Shown: positions 24,724-34,784 of the stretch, in pieces
How the letters are laid out: each line of letters opens with the position of its first letter
Position numbering within the stretch: position 1 is the first letter of the stretch
Assembly (NCBI GenBank): GCA_016708875.1
Contig: JADJFA010000021.1
Span: 36,192 to 100,191 of the forward strand
Direction of reading: 5' to 3'
Source: Lewinellaceae bacterium
GTDB lineage: Bacteria; Bacteroidota; Bacteroidia; Chitinophagales; Saprospiraceae
Length of the DNA: 64,000 bases
Made by a program: the position numbers and the translations under genes
Notes under the pieces: generated by a model
What the model saw: the letters and a program-made list of their open reading frames with translations, nothing else
The model's database searches: none
What the model was told of the DNA's origin: nothing

Positions 24724-25992
24724 TTAAACCTCCTCCCTTTCTATCGGGCAAGTCATACAATGGCTTCCGCCTCTTGCCCTCGAGAGTTCATTGGAAGGAA
24801 TGGTAATAATCGTGTTCTCCACTTTTTCGGGATCCACTTTCCCGTTTTCAATGTCGCGGATCATTTTTTCCGCACCCACCACTTTGTAGCCGAATTCCTT
24901 GAAGGCCTTCTCTGTCACCGGATTGCGGTCGTAGGTGACGGCGACACCCGGCTTGAGCGCCACGAGGTTGCAGCCGTCGGTCCATTGTTCGCGCTCCTGG
25001 TATGGCGTTTCGCCACGTCCGGCCCAGATGAATTCCATCTTTGGGTTCACCTCTGCTTTCAGGAAATCCACGATGCTGGGATATTCCAATTCCTCGCCCG
25101 TGTGACGGTGAACGTCCACATAAGAACCCAGGCCATCTTGCACGATGGGTTTGAAACCGACCACGTGGTTGTGGTTGATCTGCGTGAATATCGTGTCAAT
25201 GTGCATGTAGGTGCGCTCGGCGGGGATGTTCACCTGTACGATGTTTTTGATGATGCCCTTTTCAAAAAGGTAGGTTTTGAGCATCTCGAAAGCGTAGTTG
25301 TTGGTGCGCTCGGAGTTGCCAATGAGCAGGTAATCCTTGTGGAACATCATCACGTCGCCCCCTTCGATGCTGATGGTTTCGCCGCGTTTGTTGGGCGGAA
25401 ATTTGTCCACCCGGTTGAGGTTGATGGTTTTGCCATCGGCTTTTAGTCGGCGGAACACGGGGTGACTGGAGAAGATGAGCCGGGTGAGGAAATTTTCGCG
25501 GAAGCGGGCTTCTTTGGCGGCTTTTGTGATGATGACGTGTTCTTTCACGGTCACCGCCAGGTCGCGGGTAAAGATTAGGTTGGGGATCGGGTCGAAGAGA
25601 ATGCGGTCTTCCGGTTCGAGGTAGCCAGTAATGAGCGTGTCGGCCAATTGCTCGGGCGAAAGGCTGGCGAGTCGTGGGATGAATGAGTACGGAAGTTCCT
25701 CAAAATCAACGATTTTGTTGATGATCTCGTAGCGGCTTTCTTCATTGCGACAGCTCTCGGTCAAGAGGTCGCCCACTTCCAGCACGTTTTCTTTTCCGAT
25801 AAAAGCGCGGAGCACGTTCACAAAGATGTCGTGCTCTTCCTGCATGTTTGGCAGGTGTACGATATCGTCGAAAAGGAGTTCTTCGGCGCGTTTGGGGGTG
25901 ATGCGTGCGATGCCCTCGTCGGGGCGGTGTACGATTACTTTTTTGAGTTTTCCGATTTCGGAGTCTACGTAGATGCGGCTGTTCGCGTCCAT
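24724..25992 (-). CDS. arcA: Arginine deiminase
   Basis: Converts arginine to citrulline and ammonia. 422 aa with N-terminal SEIGKLKKVIVHRPDEG, the Asp/Glu-bearing LIFTRDLAV, HRHTGEELE-type His region, and the C-terminal GGSHCMTCPI with catalytic Cys at about residue 412. Neither arcB (ornithine carbamoyltransferase) nor arcC is adjacent, so energy-yielding arginine catabolism is not evident here; a stand-alone role is possible. The start ATG at 25992 (MDANSRIYVDSEIGKLKKV) fits. The leader carries a CCCGCC-type repeat. Confidence 0.94.
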   Translation of the reverse strand: MDANSRIYVDSEIGKLKKVIVHRPDEGIARITPKRAEELLFDDIVHLPNMQEEHDIFVNVLRAFIGKENVLEVGDLLTESCRNEESRYEIINKIVDFEELPYSFIPRLASLSPEQLADTLITGYLEPEDRILFDPIPNLIFTRDLAVTVKEHVIITKAAKEARFRENFLTRLIFSSHPVFRRLKADGKTINLNRVDKFPPNKRGETISIEGGDVMMFHKDYLLIGNSERTNNYAFEMLKTYLFEKGIIKNIVQVNIPAERTYMHIDTIFTQINHNHVVGFKPIVQDGLGSYVDVHRHTGEELEYPSIVDFLKAEVNPKMEFIWAGRGETPYQEREQWTDGCNLVALKPGVAVTYDRNPVTEKAFKEFGYKVVGAEKMIRDIENGKVDPEKVENTIITIPSNELSRARGGSHCMTCPIEREEV

Positions 25993-26017
25993 AAAATTTT
26001 TGATGGTGAGGGTTGGT

Positions 26018-26092
26018 AGGGCGTTTGCTTGCCTTCGCCTTTGGCGGGTGAAGCGTGCGGACTCGCCTTCGCCTGCGGCTATGGCGGGTGAA
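26018..26092. repeat. REP-like repeat, CCCGCC family
   Basis: Two tandem units (CCTTCGCC...GGCGGGTGAA). Positions 26064-26092 are identical over 29 bp, in reverse orientation, to 45242-45270 inside mutL. It lies in the arcA leader. Confidence 0.8.
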
Positions 26093-26394
26093 ACCGCGAA
26101 GGTAGCGGGAATAAACGGTCAGGCGAATACCCTTTGGCGACAGAATATTGCAGTGCGTTAGGACAACCTAGAATAATTCTAAGGATTTACTAATACTGTT
26201 TTCGCCCTCCCTTTAAATAAATGCCGCCAGTTTTGCAGCTGTATAGTGATCCTCACAAGATTCTGGTATTCAATACCTTATGTCACCTTTATGGGTTTGA
26301 CATTGGGTGAAATTACTATGTCACTTGTGTAACTCCATAGCGGTGACTACGCACTTTCATACACCCAATTTTTCATACTAATTCTTAATCTGTC

Positions 26395-28686
26395 ATGTCC
26401 AGAATCCTTCACTTCATGCCTAATAAATCGACAACCTTGTTTGCCTGTGCTGCCATTTTATTAACCTGCCTTAGGTTCTCTTGCACAGAATCTTCCGGTA
26501 AGGCTGGTCTGACCACTCAACAACTCTTTGGGCAAAAACAGTCAATGTTGGAGATACTTGCCGATGTTCATAAAAAAGGGAATACGCCTAAAAATTTTTA
26601 TGCATCGAAAGCCAAATTGGCCAAAACAGAGGCCGATTTAGCTGCTACAAATGACATTAATAGGAGAATCCCCTTAACATTGAACAAAGCGTTGCAACTA
26701 TTGGAATTTGGCGATGAGGAGCAGGCCGTTTCTAATTTTGAGCAACTTAGCCCCGTGCTGGAGCATCACAAAGAAGGTCGTAGCATTTTGTTGCAACAGT
26801 TGGGTGTGGCCTATATGCGGCTCGCTGAACGAAACAACTGCGTGATGGGGCACAACGAAGATGCCTGCATTATGCCCATTCAAGGCAAAGGCATACACAC
26901 TGACAAATCTGCTGCAAACAAAGCCGTGAAGAAGTTTGAATTGCTATTAACAGCAGAGCCGGAAAACTACGACGCACTGTGGTTACTCAACATCAACTAC
27001 ATGACTCTTGGGGAATACCCGCACAAAGTGCCTAAAAAGTGGCTTATACCCAATCTGGATGCTCCAGACTATCCGGTTAAACCATTTTTGGATATGGCAA
27101 CTGATCTGAAAATCATGGTAAACAACCGCGCGGGCGGGAGCATCGTGGAAGATTTTGACAACGATGGATATCTGGACCTCGTGACTTCGGCCTGGGATCT
27201 AGAGGATCCTATGAGTTATTTCAAGAACAATGGTGATGGCACCTTCACGGACCTGTCGGCACAATCCGGGCTGAAGGCATATACGGGCGGTCTCAACATC
27301 CAGCAAACTGATTACAACAACGACGGTTATCTGGACATTTTTGTGCTTCGTGGCGCATGGCAGGGTCAAGCCGGGCCAGCTGGTGAACAACCCAACTCGC
27401 TGCTGCGTAACAATGGCAACGGCACCTTTACCGATGTAACCATTGAGGCCGGGCTGCTGTCCTTTTGCCCTACCCAAACAGCCACATGGAACGATTTCAA
27501 CAATGACGGCTGGCTCGACGTTTTCATTGGGAATGAATCCGTTCCGAACAGTAAAGCGTACGCCTGCGAATTTTTCATCAATAATAAAAACGGCACGTTC
27601 AGAAACGTAGCAAAGGACTGGGGGATCAATATAGAGCTCTTTGTCAAAAGCGTTGGTTCGGGCGATTACGACAACGACGGCTGGCCTGACCTTTTTATTT
27701 CCACCCTGAACGGCCGGAAATTATTACTCCGCAATAATGGACTCGTAGACGGCAAAGTGGATTTCGTTGATGCCACTGAAAAAGCAGGATTTGACAAGGC
27801 GTTTTACGACAGTTTCCCCAGCTGGTTTTTTGATTATGACAATGACGGTTGGCTTGACATTTTTGTCTGCAACTATGATTTCGACAGACCGCTTTCTTAT
27901 TACGCCGCCAAAGAAGCCCTGCACCCTTCCAACGACAAAGCCGGCAAAGCCTTCATTTACCGTAACAACCGCAACGGAACCTTCAGCGATGTGACCGAGC
28001 GTCTGGGTCTCCACAAAATTGTATTCTCTATGGGATCCAACTTTGGCGACATCAACAACGATGGCTGGCTGGATATGTACTTGGCTACTGGCAACCCAAG
28101 TTACCAGTCCCTAGTACCAAACAAATTGTTCGTAAACCTCGAAGGCAAGAAATTTGTAGATGCAACAAATTCTTCGCGGACGGGCAACCTGCAAAAAGGG
28201 CACGGCGTATCATTCGCAGACCTTGACAATGACGGCGACCAGGATATCCACGTAGATTTGGGCGGGGCATTTCAGGGCGACGCATTCCCCAACTCCCTCT
28301 ATGTTAATCCCGGACAAAACGACAACAATTGGATTTACCTCAAATTGGAAGGCACAAAATCCAACCGTGCCGCCATCGGCGCAAAAATCACCCTCAAATT
28401 TCGCGAAAACGGCAAGCAGCGCATGGTGTACCGCGAGCTCAATTCAGGGGGCAGCTTTGGCTCTTCACCCTTCCGCCGAGAAATCGGCATCGGCCAAGCG
28501 ACCGTGATTGATGAAATCACAATCAACTGGCCTGCCAGCGGCATCACGCAAGTGTTGAAAAATGTGCAGCCCAACCAGCTCATCAATATCAAAGAAGGGC
28601 AAGAGGGTTTTGAGGTGGCTGGATTGAAGAAAATGACGTTCAGAAAGGCAGATGGCTCTATTCCAATGTGTGCGCCGGCGAAGTAA
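26395..28686 (+). CDS. FG-GAP/VCBS repeat protein with ASPIC/UnbV domain (copy 1)
   Basis: A 763-aa exported, probably surface, protein. The N-terminal leader (about residues 1-30, ending SC) suggests a lipoprotein. Residues about 30-200 are TPR-like helices; about 210-620 hold six or more VCBS/FG-GAP blades with calcium-type DxDxDG loops (DFDNDGYLDL, DYNNDGYLDI, DYDNDGWPDL); about 650-735 is the ASPIC/UnbV domain (LNSGGSFGSSPFRREIGIG). In other groups ASPIC/UnbV proteins bind carbohydrate or matrix, but the role here is unknown. It is the first of two tandem paralogs, followed 230 bp later by copy 2. The unusual shared C-terminus ends IPMCAPA. Confidence 0.9.
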   Translation: MSRILHFMPNKSTTLFACAAILLTCLRFSCTESSGKAGLTTQQLFGQKQSMLEILADVHKKGNTPKNFYASKAKLAKTEADLAATNDINRRIPLTLNKALQLLEFGDEEQAVSNFEQLSPVLEHHKEGRSILLQQLGVAYMRLAERNNCVMGHNEDACIMPIQGKGIHTDKSAANKAVKKFELLLTAEPENYDALWLLNINYMTLGEYPHKVPKKWLIPNLDAPDYPVKPFLDMATDLKIMVNNRAGGSIVEDFDNDGYLDLVTSAWDLEDPMSYFKNNGDGTFTDLSAQSGLKAYTGGLNIQQTDYNNDGYLDIFVLRGAWQGQAGPAGEQPNSLLRNNGNGTFTDVTIEAGLLSFCPTQTATWNDFNNDGWLDVFIGNESVPNSKAYACEFFINNKNGTFRNVAKDWGINIELFVKSVGSGDYDNDGWPDLFISTLNGRKLLLRNNGLVDGKVDFVDATEKAGFDKAFYDSFPSWFFDYDNDGWLDIFVCNYDFDRPLSYYAAKEALHPSNDKAGKAFIYRNNRNGTFSDVTERLGLHKIVFSMGSNFGDINNDGWLDMYLATGNPSYQSLVPNKLFVNLEGKKFVDATNSSRTGNLQKGHGVSFADLDNDGDQDIHVDLGGAFQGDAFPNSLYVNPGQNDNNWIYLKLEGTKSNRAAIGAKITLKFRENGKQRMVYRELNSGGSFGSSPFRREIGIGQATVIDEITINWPASGITQVLKNVQPNQLINIKEGQEGFEVAGLKKMTFRKADGSIPMCAPAK

Positions 28687-28763
28687 TCGGCTTAATCGGT
28701 AATGTTGAAGGTCGAAAAAACAGTGTCCGATTACCCGGGTGGGACGCTAGCGGAGATGGATTT

Positions 28764-28797
28764 TTGCTTTCTTTTTAAAGAAAAGCAACTAGTTTTG
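28764..28797 (+). promoter_or_regulatory. Predicted promoter of VCBS copy 2
   Basis: TTG at 28764-28766, 23-nt spacer, TAGTTTTG at 28790-28797 (TAnnTTTG). The matching region before copy 1 has CAGTTTTG, one base off. Conserved words continue downstream in both leaders (26266-26310 and 28829-28874). Confidence 0.5.
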
Positions 28798-28918
28798 CGG
28801 CCATATTTTACCCCCTCCAAATATTTTGATATTCAACGTCTTATGTCAGCTTTTAGGGCTTTGACAAAGGGGTAACCGCTTCACCCCTGCTCAACACAAT
28901 AATTTCTACTTAATTCCT

Positions 28919-31218
28919 ATGGATCTCTTCCATCAAAATCCGGGCGCCAAAATTTCCATCCTTTTTTCAATCGCAGTCGCGATCTGTTTTTTCGGCTTTT
29001 CAGCCTGCAAGGGGGGGGCTGGAAATTCCGAGGGGGATGCAGAACAAGGAGACGGGCAGCAGAAAATGATCCAGATGGTAGCAGAGATAGCAAAAAAAAT
29101 AAACACTCCGAGAAATAGGTATGCTGCCGAAGCCAAATTGGCACTCTACGACTCCTTGGCAACTGTGGTAAAAACCCCGGCGAAAAGATCACCCTGATAT
29201 TGAAGAAGAGCATTGTTTTATTAGAATATGGGGACGAAGCGGGTGCGATCGCACATTTGGAACAAGTGTTGAAAGTGGTAGGTCAAAACCCCAAAGCCCG
29301 TGCACTCACCCTGTATTGGCTTGGAACGGCATATCTCCGTTTGGGCGAACGCAACAACTGCGTGTCAGGCCATACGGCCGATGCCTGCATTATGCCGTTG
29401 CAAGCTTCCGGTATCCATCAAGACAAAACTGGTTCTCGCAAGGCTATAGTAATGTTTGAGACATTCCTAAAAGAGGCTCCCGACGATAAAAATTACCTGG
29501 ATGCTGTCTGGCTGCTGAACATCTGCTACATGACGCTCGGCGAGTACCCGCAGAAAGTGCCAAAGCAATGGCTCATCCCCGACTTGAATGCCCCGGACTA
29601 TCCCATGAACCCTTTTGTGGACATAGCCACCGACCTGAAGATTATGACGAACGACCGCGCTGGCGGCAGCATCGTGGAAGATTTTGACAATGATGGCTAT
29701 CTGGATTTGGTGATTTCTGCCTGGGATATAGGCACGGAAGCCATGCGTTATTACAAAAATAATGGCGACGGAACTTTCACAGATCGCTCGGTTCAATCTG
29801 GACTCAGCGTATTTAAAGGAGGCCTCAACATCCAACAAACGGACTACAACAACGACGGGTTTTTAGACATCTGGGTGCTGCGCGGTGCCTGGCAGGGCAT
29901 AGGTGGGCCTTTTGGCGAGCAACCCAATTCCTTGCTGCGCAACAACGGCAACGGCAGCTTCACGGATGTCACCATCGAAACCGGTCTCTTGTCGTTGTGC
30001 CCCACGCAGGTGGCCGCGTGGAACGACTTCAATAACGATGGATGGATTGATGTTTTTGTAGGGAATGAATCCGTGCCAGGCGACAAGGCCTTTGCTTGCG
30101 AACTGTACCTCAATAACGGAAACGGAACCTTCAAAAACATTGCTGCCGAGTGTGGCGTGGATGTCAAAATGTTTGTTAAAGGGGTGGGTGCCGGAGACTA
30201 CGACAACGACGGTTGGCCCGACCTTTTCCTCTCAACCCTGAACGGGGAAAAAGTACTATTACGCAACAAAGGGGTGCAAGGGGGCAAGCTGATGTTTGAA
30301 AATGCTACTGAAAAAGCTGGTTTCGGTAAAGAATCGTACCGCAGTTTCGCCAGTTTTTTCTTTGACTACGACAACGACGGCTGGCTGGATGTTTTTGTTT
30401 GCAACTATGAATTCGAGCAGACGCTTTCTTATTATGCTGCAAAAGAAGGGCTTAAGCCATCAAGAGATGGTGCTGGAAAACCGTACATATACCACAACAA
30501 TCGCAATGGAACCTTTACCAATGTGACACCCAGCATGGGCATCAACAAAACAACCTTTGCGATGTCTGGCAATTTTGGCGACTTCAATAATGATGGATTT
30601 TTAGATATGTACCTGGGCACTGGCAACCCTAATTTTCAGTCTATAATTCCGAATAAACTGTTTATGAACCTCGGTGGCAAAAAATTTGCAGATGCCACTT
30701 CTTCCTCCCGGACCGGCAACCTGCAAAAAGGCCACGGTGTTTCCATCGCCGATATTGATAACGACGGCGACCAGGATATCCACATCGAAATGGGGGGGGC
30801 ATACCGGGGCGACATTTACCCGAACGCACTCTACATGAACCCGGGGCAAAACAATAACAACTGGATTTACCTGAAATTGGAAGGCACTAAGTCCAACCAC
30901 GCTTCCATTGGCGCAAAACTCACGGTCAAATTCCGCGAAAATGGCAAACAGCGCATGGTGTACCGCGAACTCAACTCCGGCGGTAGCTTCGGCTCCTCAC
31001 CTTTGCGCCGCGAAATCGGGATCGGCCAAGCGACCTTAATTGACGAAATCAGCATCACCTGGCCTACGAGCGGCATCACTCAGGTGGTTAAAAATGTACA
31101 GCCCAACCAACTCCTTAAGATCAAAGAAGGGCAAGAAGGTTTTGAGGTGGCTGCGGTGAACAAAATGACATTCAGAAGGGCAGATGGCTCGATTCCGATG
31201 TGCGCGCCGGCGAATTGA
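28919..31218 (+). CDS. FG-GAP/VCBS repeat protein with ASPIC/UnbV domain (copy 2, frameshifted)
   Basis: A close paralog of the preceding gene with the same order: leader with a lipobox-like FSAC, TPR-like region, VCBS blades, ASPIC/UnbV domain, and a C-terminus ending IPMCAPAN. The frame breaks at about 29178, where CCCCGGCG should be CCCCGGGCG; one extra G gives KTPGEKITLILKKSIVLLEYGDEAG, aligning with copy 1. Total about 766 aa. The tandem duplication includes the leader. An intrinsic terminator follows. Confidence 0.9.
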
Positions 31219-31256
31219 GTGAAGTTTAAAAAACTATCTACCTTACCTTCTTTTTT

Positions 31257-31313
31257 CGGAAGTCGCAAGTCCCGACATCATTGATGTCGGGAAGGGCGGC
31301 TTCCGTTTTTTTT
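31257..31313 (+). terminator. Intrinsic terminator after the VCBS pair
   Basis: Nested hairpin: inner CCCGACATCA / TGATGTCGGG (31271-31291) within an outer stem CGGAAGTCGC / GCGGCTTCCG, followed by eight T (31306-31313). Confidence 0.8.
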
Positions 31314-31331
31314 GGGTGGATCGAGGTTCTA

Positions 31332-31364
31332 AACTTTCCGAAAGTTTTAAACTTTCGGAAAGTT
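31332..31364. repeat. Perfect 16-bp palindrome
   Basis: 31332-31347 and 31349-31364 are exact complements with a 1-nt spacer; each arm contains the near-palindrome CTTTCCGAAAG. It sits just past the terminator, with no clear function. Confidence 0.7.
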
Positions 31365-31476
31365 CGACCTTGATTCGAAATCCAACGTCACAAAATTTAC
31401 ATCATAACTAATGCCTAATTCATCCCGCTAAACAGAATTTAAAAATCGAATCGCGTTTTTTACAAAAGATAATTTT

Positions 31477-31484
31477 TACCTTTG
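31477..31484 (+). promoter_or_regulatory. Possible -7 box of the DEAD-box gene
   Basis: TACCTTTG matches TAnnTTTG; no good TTG upstream. It would give a leader of about 240 nt. Cold-shock helicase genes often have long leaders, so RNA-level control is possible but not shown. Confidence 0.35.
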
Positions 31485-31728
31485 CCCGCTCTTTTGAAAA
31501 CAAACACCACGTTTATTGGTTTTTGTCTTCAATTTTCATTCTCATACCGGCATTGGATAGCATTGACATTAGGCGTTTGGTTTCTGTGGCAGGGAGTAAT
31601 CTTGAGGTGTGCAGGCTTTGTTGGTTTCCGAAAAAATGGTTCGGAAACATACAGCAGACGACGCGCATGAACTACGTGAACAGCAGCGCGCAAGTCAAAC
31701 AGTCCCAACGCCCTAACGTACTTTATCA

Positions 31729-33432
31729 ATGTCTGCATTCAAGACGCTCGGCATCGCCGACGACCTCTTGCAGGGTATCACAGCCATGGGCTTTGAAACC
31801 CCTACCCCTGTTCAAGAAATGGTCATTCCTGTCGCCCTCGAAGGTGACAACGACATCATCGCCCTCGCCCAAACGGGTACCGGCAAAACCGCCGCTTTCG
31901 GCCTCCCACTCCTTCAACGCATTGACCCAAAAGAGCGCACCATTCAGGCGCTTATCATGTGTCCCACCCGCGAACTTTGTGTTCAAGTGGCTGGCGATCT
32001 GGTCAATTACTCCGAAAAAGCCCACCAATACAAGGTGGTGGCCGTGTACGGCGGCGCAGGCATCGAGGGCCAAATCCGACAAATTAAGGCTGGAGCACAA
32101 ATCGTGGTAGCTACCCCAGGCCGTCTCATGGACCTTATTGCACGCAAAGCCATCAAACTTGATAGCGTTCGCCGCGTGGTGCTCGACGAAGCAGACGAGA
32201 TGCTCAACATGGGCTTCAAAGAGGCCATTGACTTCATTCTTTCGGAGGCTGTAGAGCGCAAATCCATCTGGCTCTTTTCGGCTACCATGCCCAGGGAGGT
32301 GCGCACTATTGCCAACACCTACATGAAATCCCCGCGCGAGCTCACCGTGAGCGGGAAAACCCAGACCAACGAAAACATCGAGCACGTGTACTATGTGTGC
32401 CGTGCCGATGATCGCTACAATGCCCTCAAACGCGTTGTTGACGCACTTCCCGACATCTACGCCCTCATTTTTTGCCGCACCCGAATCGAGACCAAAGAAG
32501 TGGCTGAACAAATGGTACGCGATGGTTACAACTCCGATGCGCTTCACGGCGACTTGGCTCAGGCCGACCGCGACCGGGTTATGCAACGTTTCCGCGAAGG
32601 CCATCTTCAACTCCTTATCGCTACAGACGTGGCGGCGCGTGGATTGGACGTGAGCAATATCAGCCACGTGATCAACTACGGTTTGCCCGACGAGATCGAG
32701 GTGTACACCCACCGTTCTGGCCGTACGGGCCGTGCAGGAAAAACGGGGGTGAGTATCACCATCGTGACCCCAAAATACGAAGAGCGGATTCGCCAAATTG
32801 AACGCCGAACGAAAGCGCCCTTTATCAAAAAGATGCTCCCTACTGGGATGGAAGTTTGTGAGGCCCAATTGTTCAACATCATCAAAGGCATCCATGAGCA
32901 GGAGGTACACCACGCTGATATTGAGCCTTATATGGAGCGTATTCAAGAAGAATTAAAGGATTTGAGCAAGGAAGAACTGATCAAGCGCTTTGCCAGTGTG
33001 GAGTTCAACCGATTCCTTTCTTATTACCGCACCGCGCCCGACATCAATATTTATCCTCGTGGCGACAAACGCGCCGCACGCCCGACGGCGCTGCCGGGCA
33101 CCCAAACGGGCACCGTGCGCCTATTCGTCAGCGTTGGCGAAATGGACGGGGTGAACAAAAAGGATTTCCTCATTCTGCTCGACCGCTCGTTTGGAATACC
33201 GAGCCGAGCCATTGGCCAGATTGATGTGAGCCGTACACACCTGCATTTCGACCTCGATGCTGCTTATGTGGCCGTCGTACGCCAGGGCTTACCCGAATTC
33301 ACCATCAATGGTCGCCCCATCCGTGTGGACGATGCTTCTGAGCGCGAAAGAGCACCCAGAATGAGAGAAGACAAAGTATTTGATAAGTGGGACAGGAAGC
33401 CTAAGAAGGGTGGGAAGAAGGGGAAGTGGTAA
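31729..33432 (+). CDS. deaD: DEAD-box ATP-dependent RNA helicase
   Basis: Unwinds structured RNA in ribosome assembly and mRNA decay, especially in the cold. 567 aa: Q motif (FETPTPVQ), Walker A AQTGTGKT, PTREL, TPGR, DEAD at about residue 153, SAT, then the helicase C domain with ATDVAARGLD and HRSGRTGRAGK, a dimerisation-like segment, a DbpA-type RNA-binding domain at about 455-530 (RLFVSVGEMDGVNKKDFL) and a basic tail (KPKKGGKKGKW). This order is that of DeaD/CsdA. The start ATG at 31729 fits the Q-motif spacing. It has a long leader without another gene. Confidence 0.94.
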   Translation: MSAFKTLGIADDLLQGITAMGFETPTPVQEMVIPVALEGDNDIIALAQTGTGKTAAFGLPLLQRIDPKERTIQALIMCPTRELCVQVAGDLVNYSEKAHQYKVVAVYGGAGIEGQIRQIKAGAQIVVATPGRLMDLIARKAIKLDSVRRVVLDEADEMLNMGFKEAIDFILSEAVERKSIWLFSATMPREVRTIANTYMKSPRELTVSGKTQTNENIEHVYYVCRADDRYNALKRVVDALPDIYALIFCRTRIETKEVAEQMVRDGYNSDALHGDLAQADRDRVMQRFREGHLQLLIATDVAARGLDVSNISHVINYGLPDEIEVYTHRSGRTGRAGKTGVSITIVTPKYEERIRQIERRTKAPFIKKMLPTGMEVCEAQLFNIIKGIHEQEVHHADIEPYMERIQEELKDLSKEELIKRFASVEFNRFLSYYRTAPDINIYPRGDKRAARPTALPGTQTGTVRLFVSVGEMDGVNKKDFLILLDRSFGIPSRAIGQIDVSRTHLHFDLDAAYVAVVRQGLPEFTINGRPIRVDDASERERAPRMREDKVFDKWDRKPKKGGKKGKW

Positions 33433-33479
33433 CAGTTTACAGTGGCAGTAAGCAGTGGCAGTTGGCAGTGGCAATTTGA

Positions 33480-33536
33480 CCCGCCGTAGCATCTCGCCGC
33501 CGTCGCAGGCTAAGGAGAGTGAAAGCGAAGGAGGGT
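33480..33536. repeat. REP-like repeat, CCCGCC family
   Basis: CCGCCGTAGCATCTCGCCGCC and GAAAGCGAAGGAGGG units, preceded at 33436-33476 by repeats of the word CAGTGGCAGT. Confidence 0.65.
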
Positions 33537-33569
33537 TGAGAAGCAAGTTTCAAGTACAAAGTAAATAGC

Positions 33570-33610
33570 AGCGGGCATTTCGTTTTAGGACGGGATGTCC
33601 GCTTTGTTTT
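33570..33610 (+). terminator. Intrinsic terminator, AGCGGG type, copy 1
   Basis: 14-bp stem with G-U pairs (33570-33583 and 33590-33603), loop TTTAGG, then TTGTTTT. It lies after the helicase gene. A near-identical hairpin is at 34637. Confidence 0.7.
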
Positions 33611-33762
33611 GGGGTAAATGAGGTTGATATACGTGTCCAAATTATTGGATTAACCTCCCAAGAAAAAAAGTTTGCCTGAGTGGGTAAGGTTTTTCGTGCC
33701 TTCCGATTAGTCGGTATGAATCACGAATTAAAATCATTTAACCATTTCAAAAAAACTAAATT

Positions 33763-34581
33763 ATGGACTCTGAATCAAAGAAATCAGCAACCCCAAAAGT
33801 GGTAGATCCTACCCCAACGAAACCTCTAGTAACTGAGCCTAAAAGCGTTGTTCGCGCTAAAGCCGAAGAGGCAGAGCAGAAAAATCTTGAGGAACAACGC
33901 CAAATTCTTCAAGAGACGGACGAATTGGCTGCAGGTCTTTTCAAGGCGGCCATTGAAGTGCAAAAACAGTCAGAAATCGGAGGGCTTAGAGAGAATTTGG
34001 CGGAACTCCGTACCGCGATCAACCAGCTTAAATATTCCTCAGCTTTATCTATTCCGCAAAGGCCAGCGGCTTCTGCCGCCAATACCGGGCAAGATCCTGC
34101 TCACGAGGACTGTGGTTGTGGTTGCGGGGAGCCTAAAACAAAAAAATGCTGTATAGAGGTTTACGGTTCTGGGGTAAGGGTGCTCCGTGCAGCAGATGGC
34201 ATTGTTCCTAATCTGGAACTAATCCTCGCAATTGGAATAGGAGGGGTCAAAGGTGTCTATCCAGGGTTGACCAGCCAGATCAATGTGAACCAAAATGTGG
34301 GCTGGGTGAAAGTTGATTGGCCCATCACTAAAATCTGTGTTCCCTGCGAAGGATCATTGACACTGCCGGTAACGATTGAAGCAATGGACATAGATAAAAT
34401 GCTGAGTGTTCCTGAAAAAGGCGGCACCACCGGAGAAATATCGCTCAATTGCAATTGTATCACTGGCCCACGGGTTTTTGAAGTCAATCTCTCTTCAGGC
34501 TCCATGTTGCCCGGCGAGAAAAAGGGCGTTATACTGGTGGAAGTTTCGACAAGAAGGGTGAACGGCGATTGCTGCTGCTAA
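33763..34581 (+). CDS. Cysteine-rich protein of unknown function
   Basis: 272 aa, no signal peptide. Residues 1-90 are charged and probably coiled-coil (KAEEAEQKNLEEQRQILQ). Then a Cys cluster (DCGCGCGEPKTKKCC at about 117-131), a beta-rich domain with further cysteines (ICVPCEG, LNCNC), and the last four residues DCCC. Thirteen cysteines, grouped at domain edges, suggest metal binding or disulfide bonding. I recognise no named family. It stands alone, bracketed by two near-identical terminators, so it is an independent unit. Start ATG 33763. Confidence 0.7.
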   Translation: MDSESKKSATPKVVDPTPTKPLVTEPKSVVRAKAEEAEQKNLEEQRQILQETDELAAGLFKAAIEVQKQSEIGGLRENLAELRTAINQLKYSSALSIPQRPAASAANTGQDPAHEDCGCGCGEPKTKKCCIEVYGSGVRVLRAADGIVPNLELILAIGIGGVKGVYPGLTSQINVNQNVGWVKVDWPITKICVPCEGSLTLPVTIEAMDIDKMLSVPEKGGTTGEISLNCNCITGPRVFEVNLSSGSMLPGEKKGVILVEVSTRRVNGDCCC

Positions 34582-34636
34582 ACCTAAAAAGTATTTCCAA
34601 AATTATTCACCGGGTGACTCTTTGAGTCAAAATAAC

Positions 34637-34679
34637 AGCGGGTATCTCGTTTTAGGACGAAATGCCCGCTGTGTTTTTT
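34637..34679 (+). terminator. Intrinsic terminator, AGCGGG type, copy 2
   Basis: Stem 34637-34650 and 34657-34670, loop TTTAGG, then a T-run to 34679. Nearly the same sequence as 33570-33610, on the other side of the Cys-rich gene. Confidence 0.78.
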
Positions 34680-34784
34680 AGCGTAGATAGAACCCTTGGT
34701 TGGGTATTGCCGTAACAATGTAAAATATATAATACCGTTTTGTGAAAAATTTCAGGCTTTTGCATTTGTTCAAAAAATGTACCC

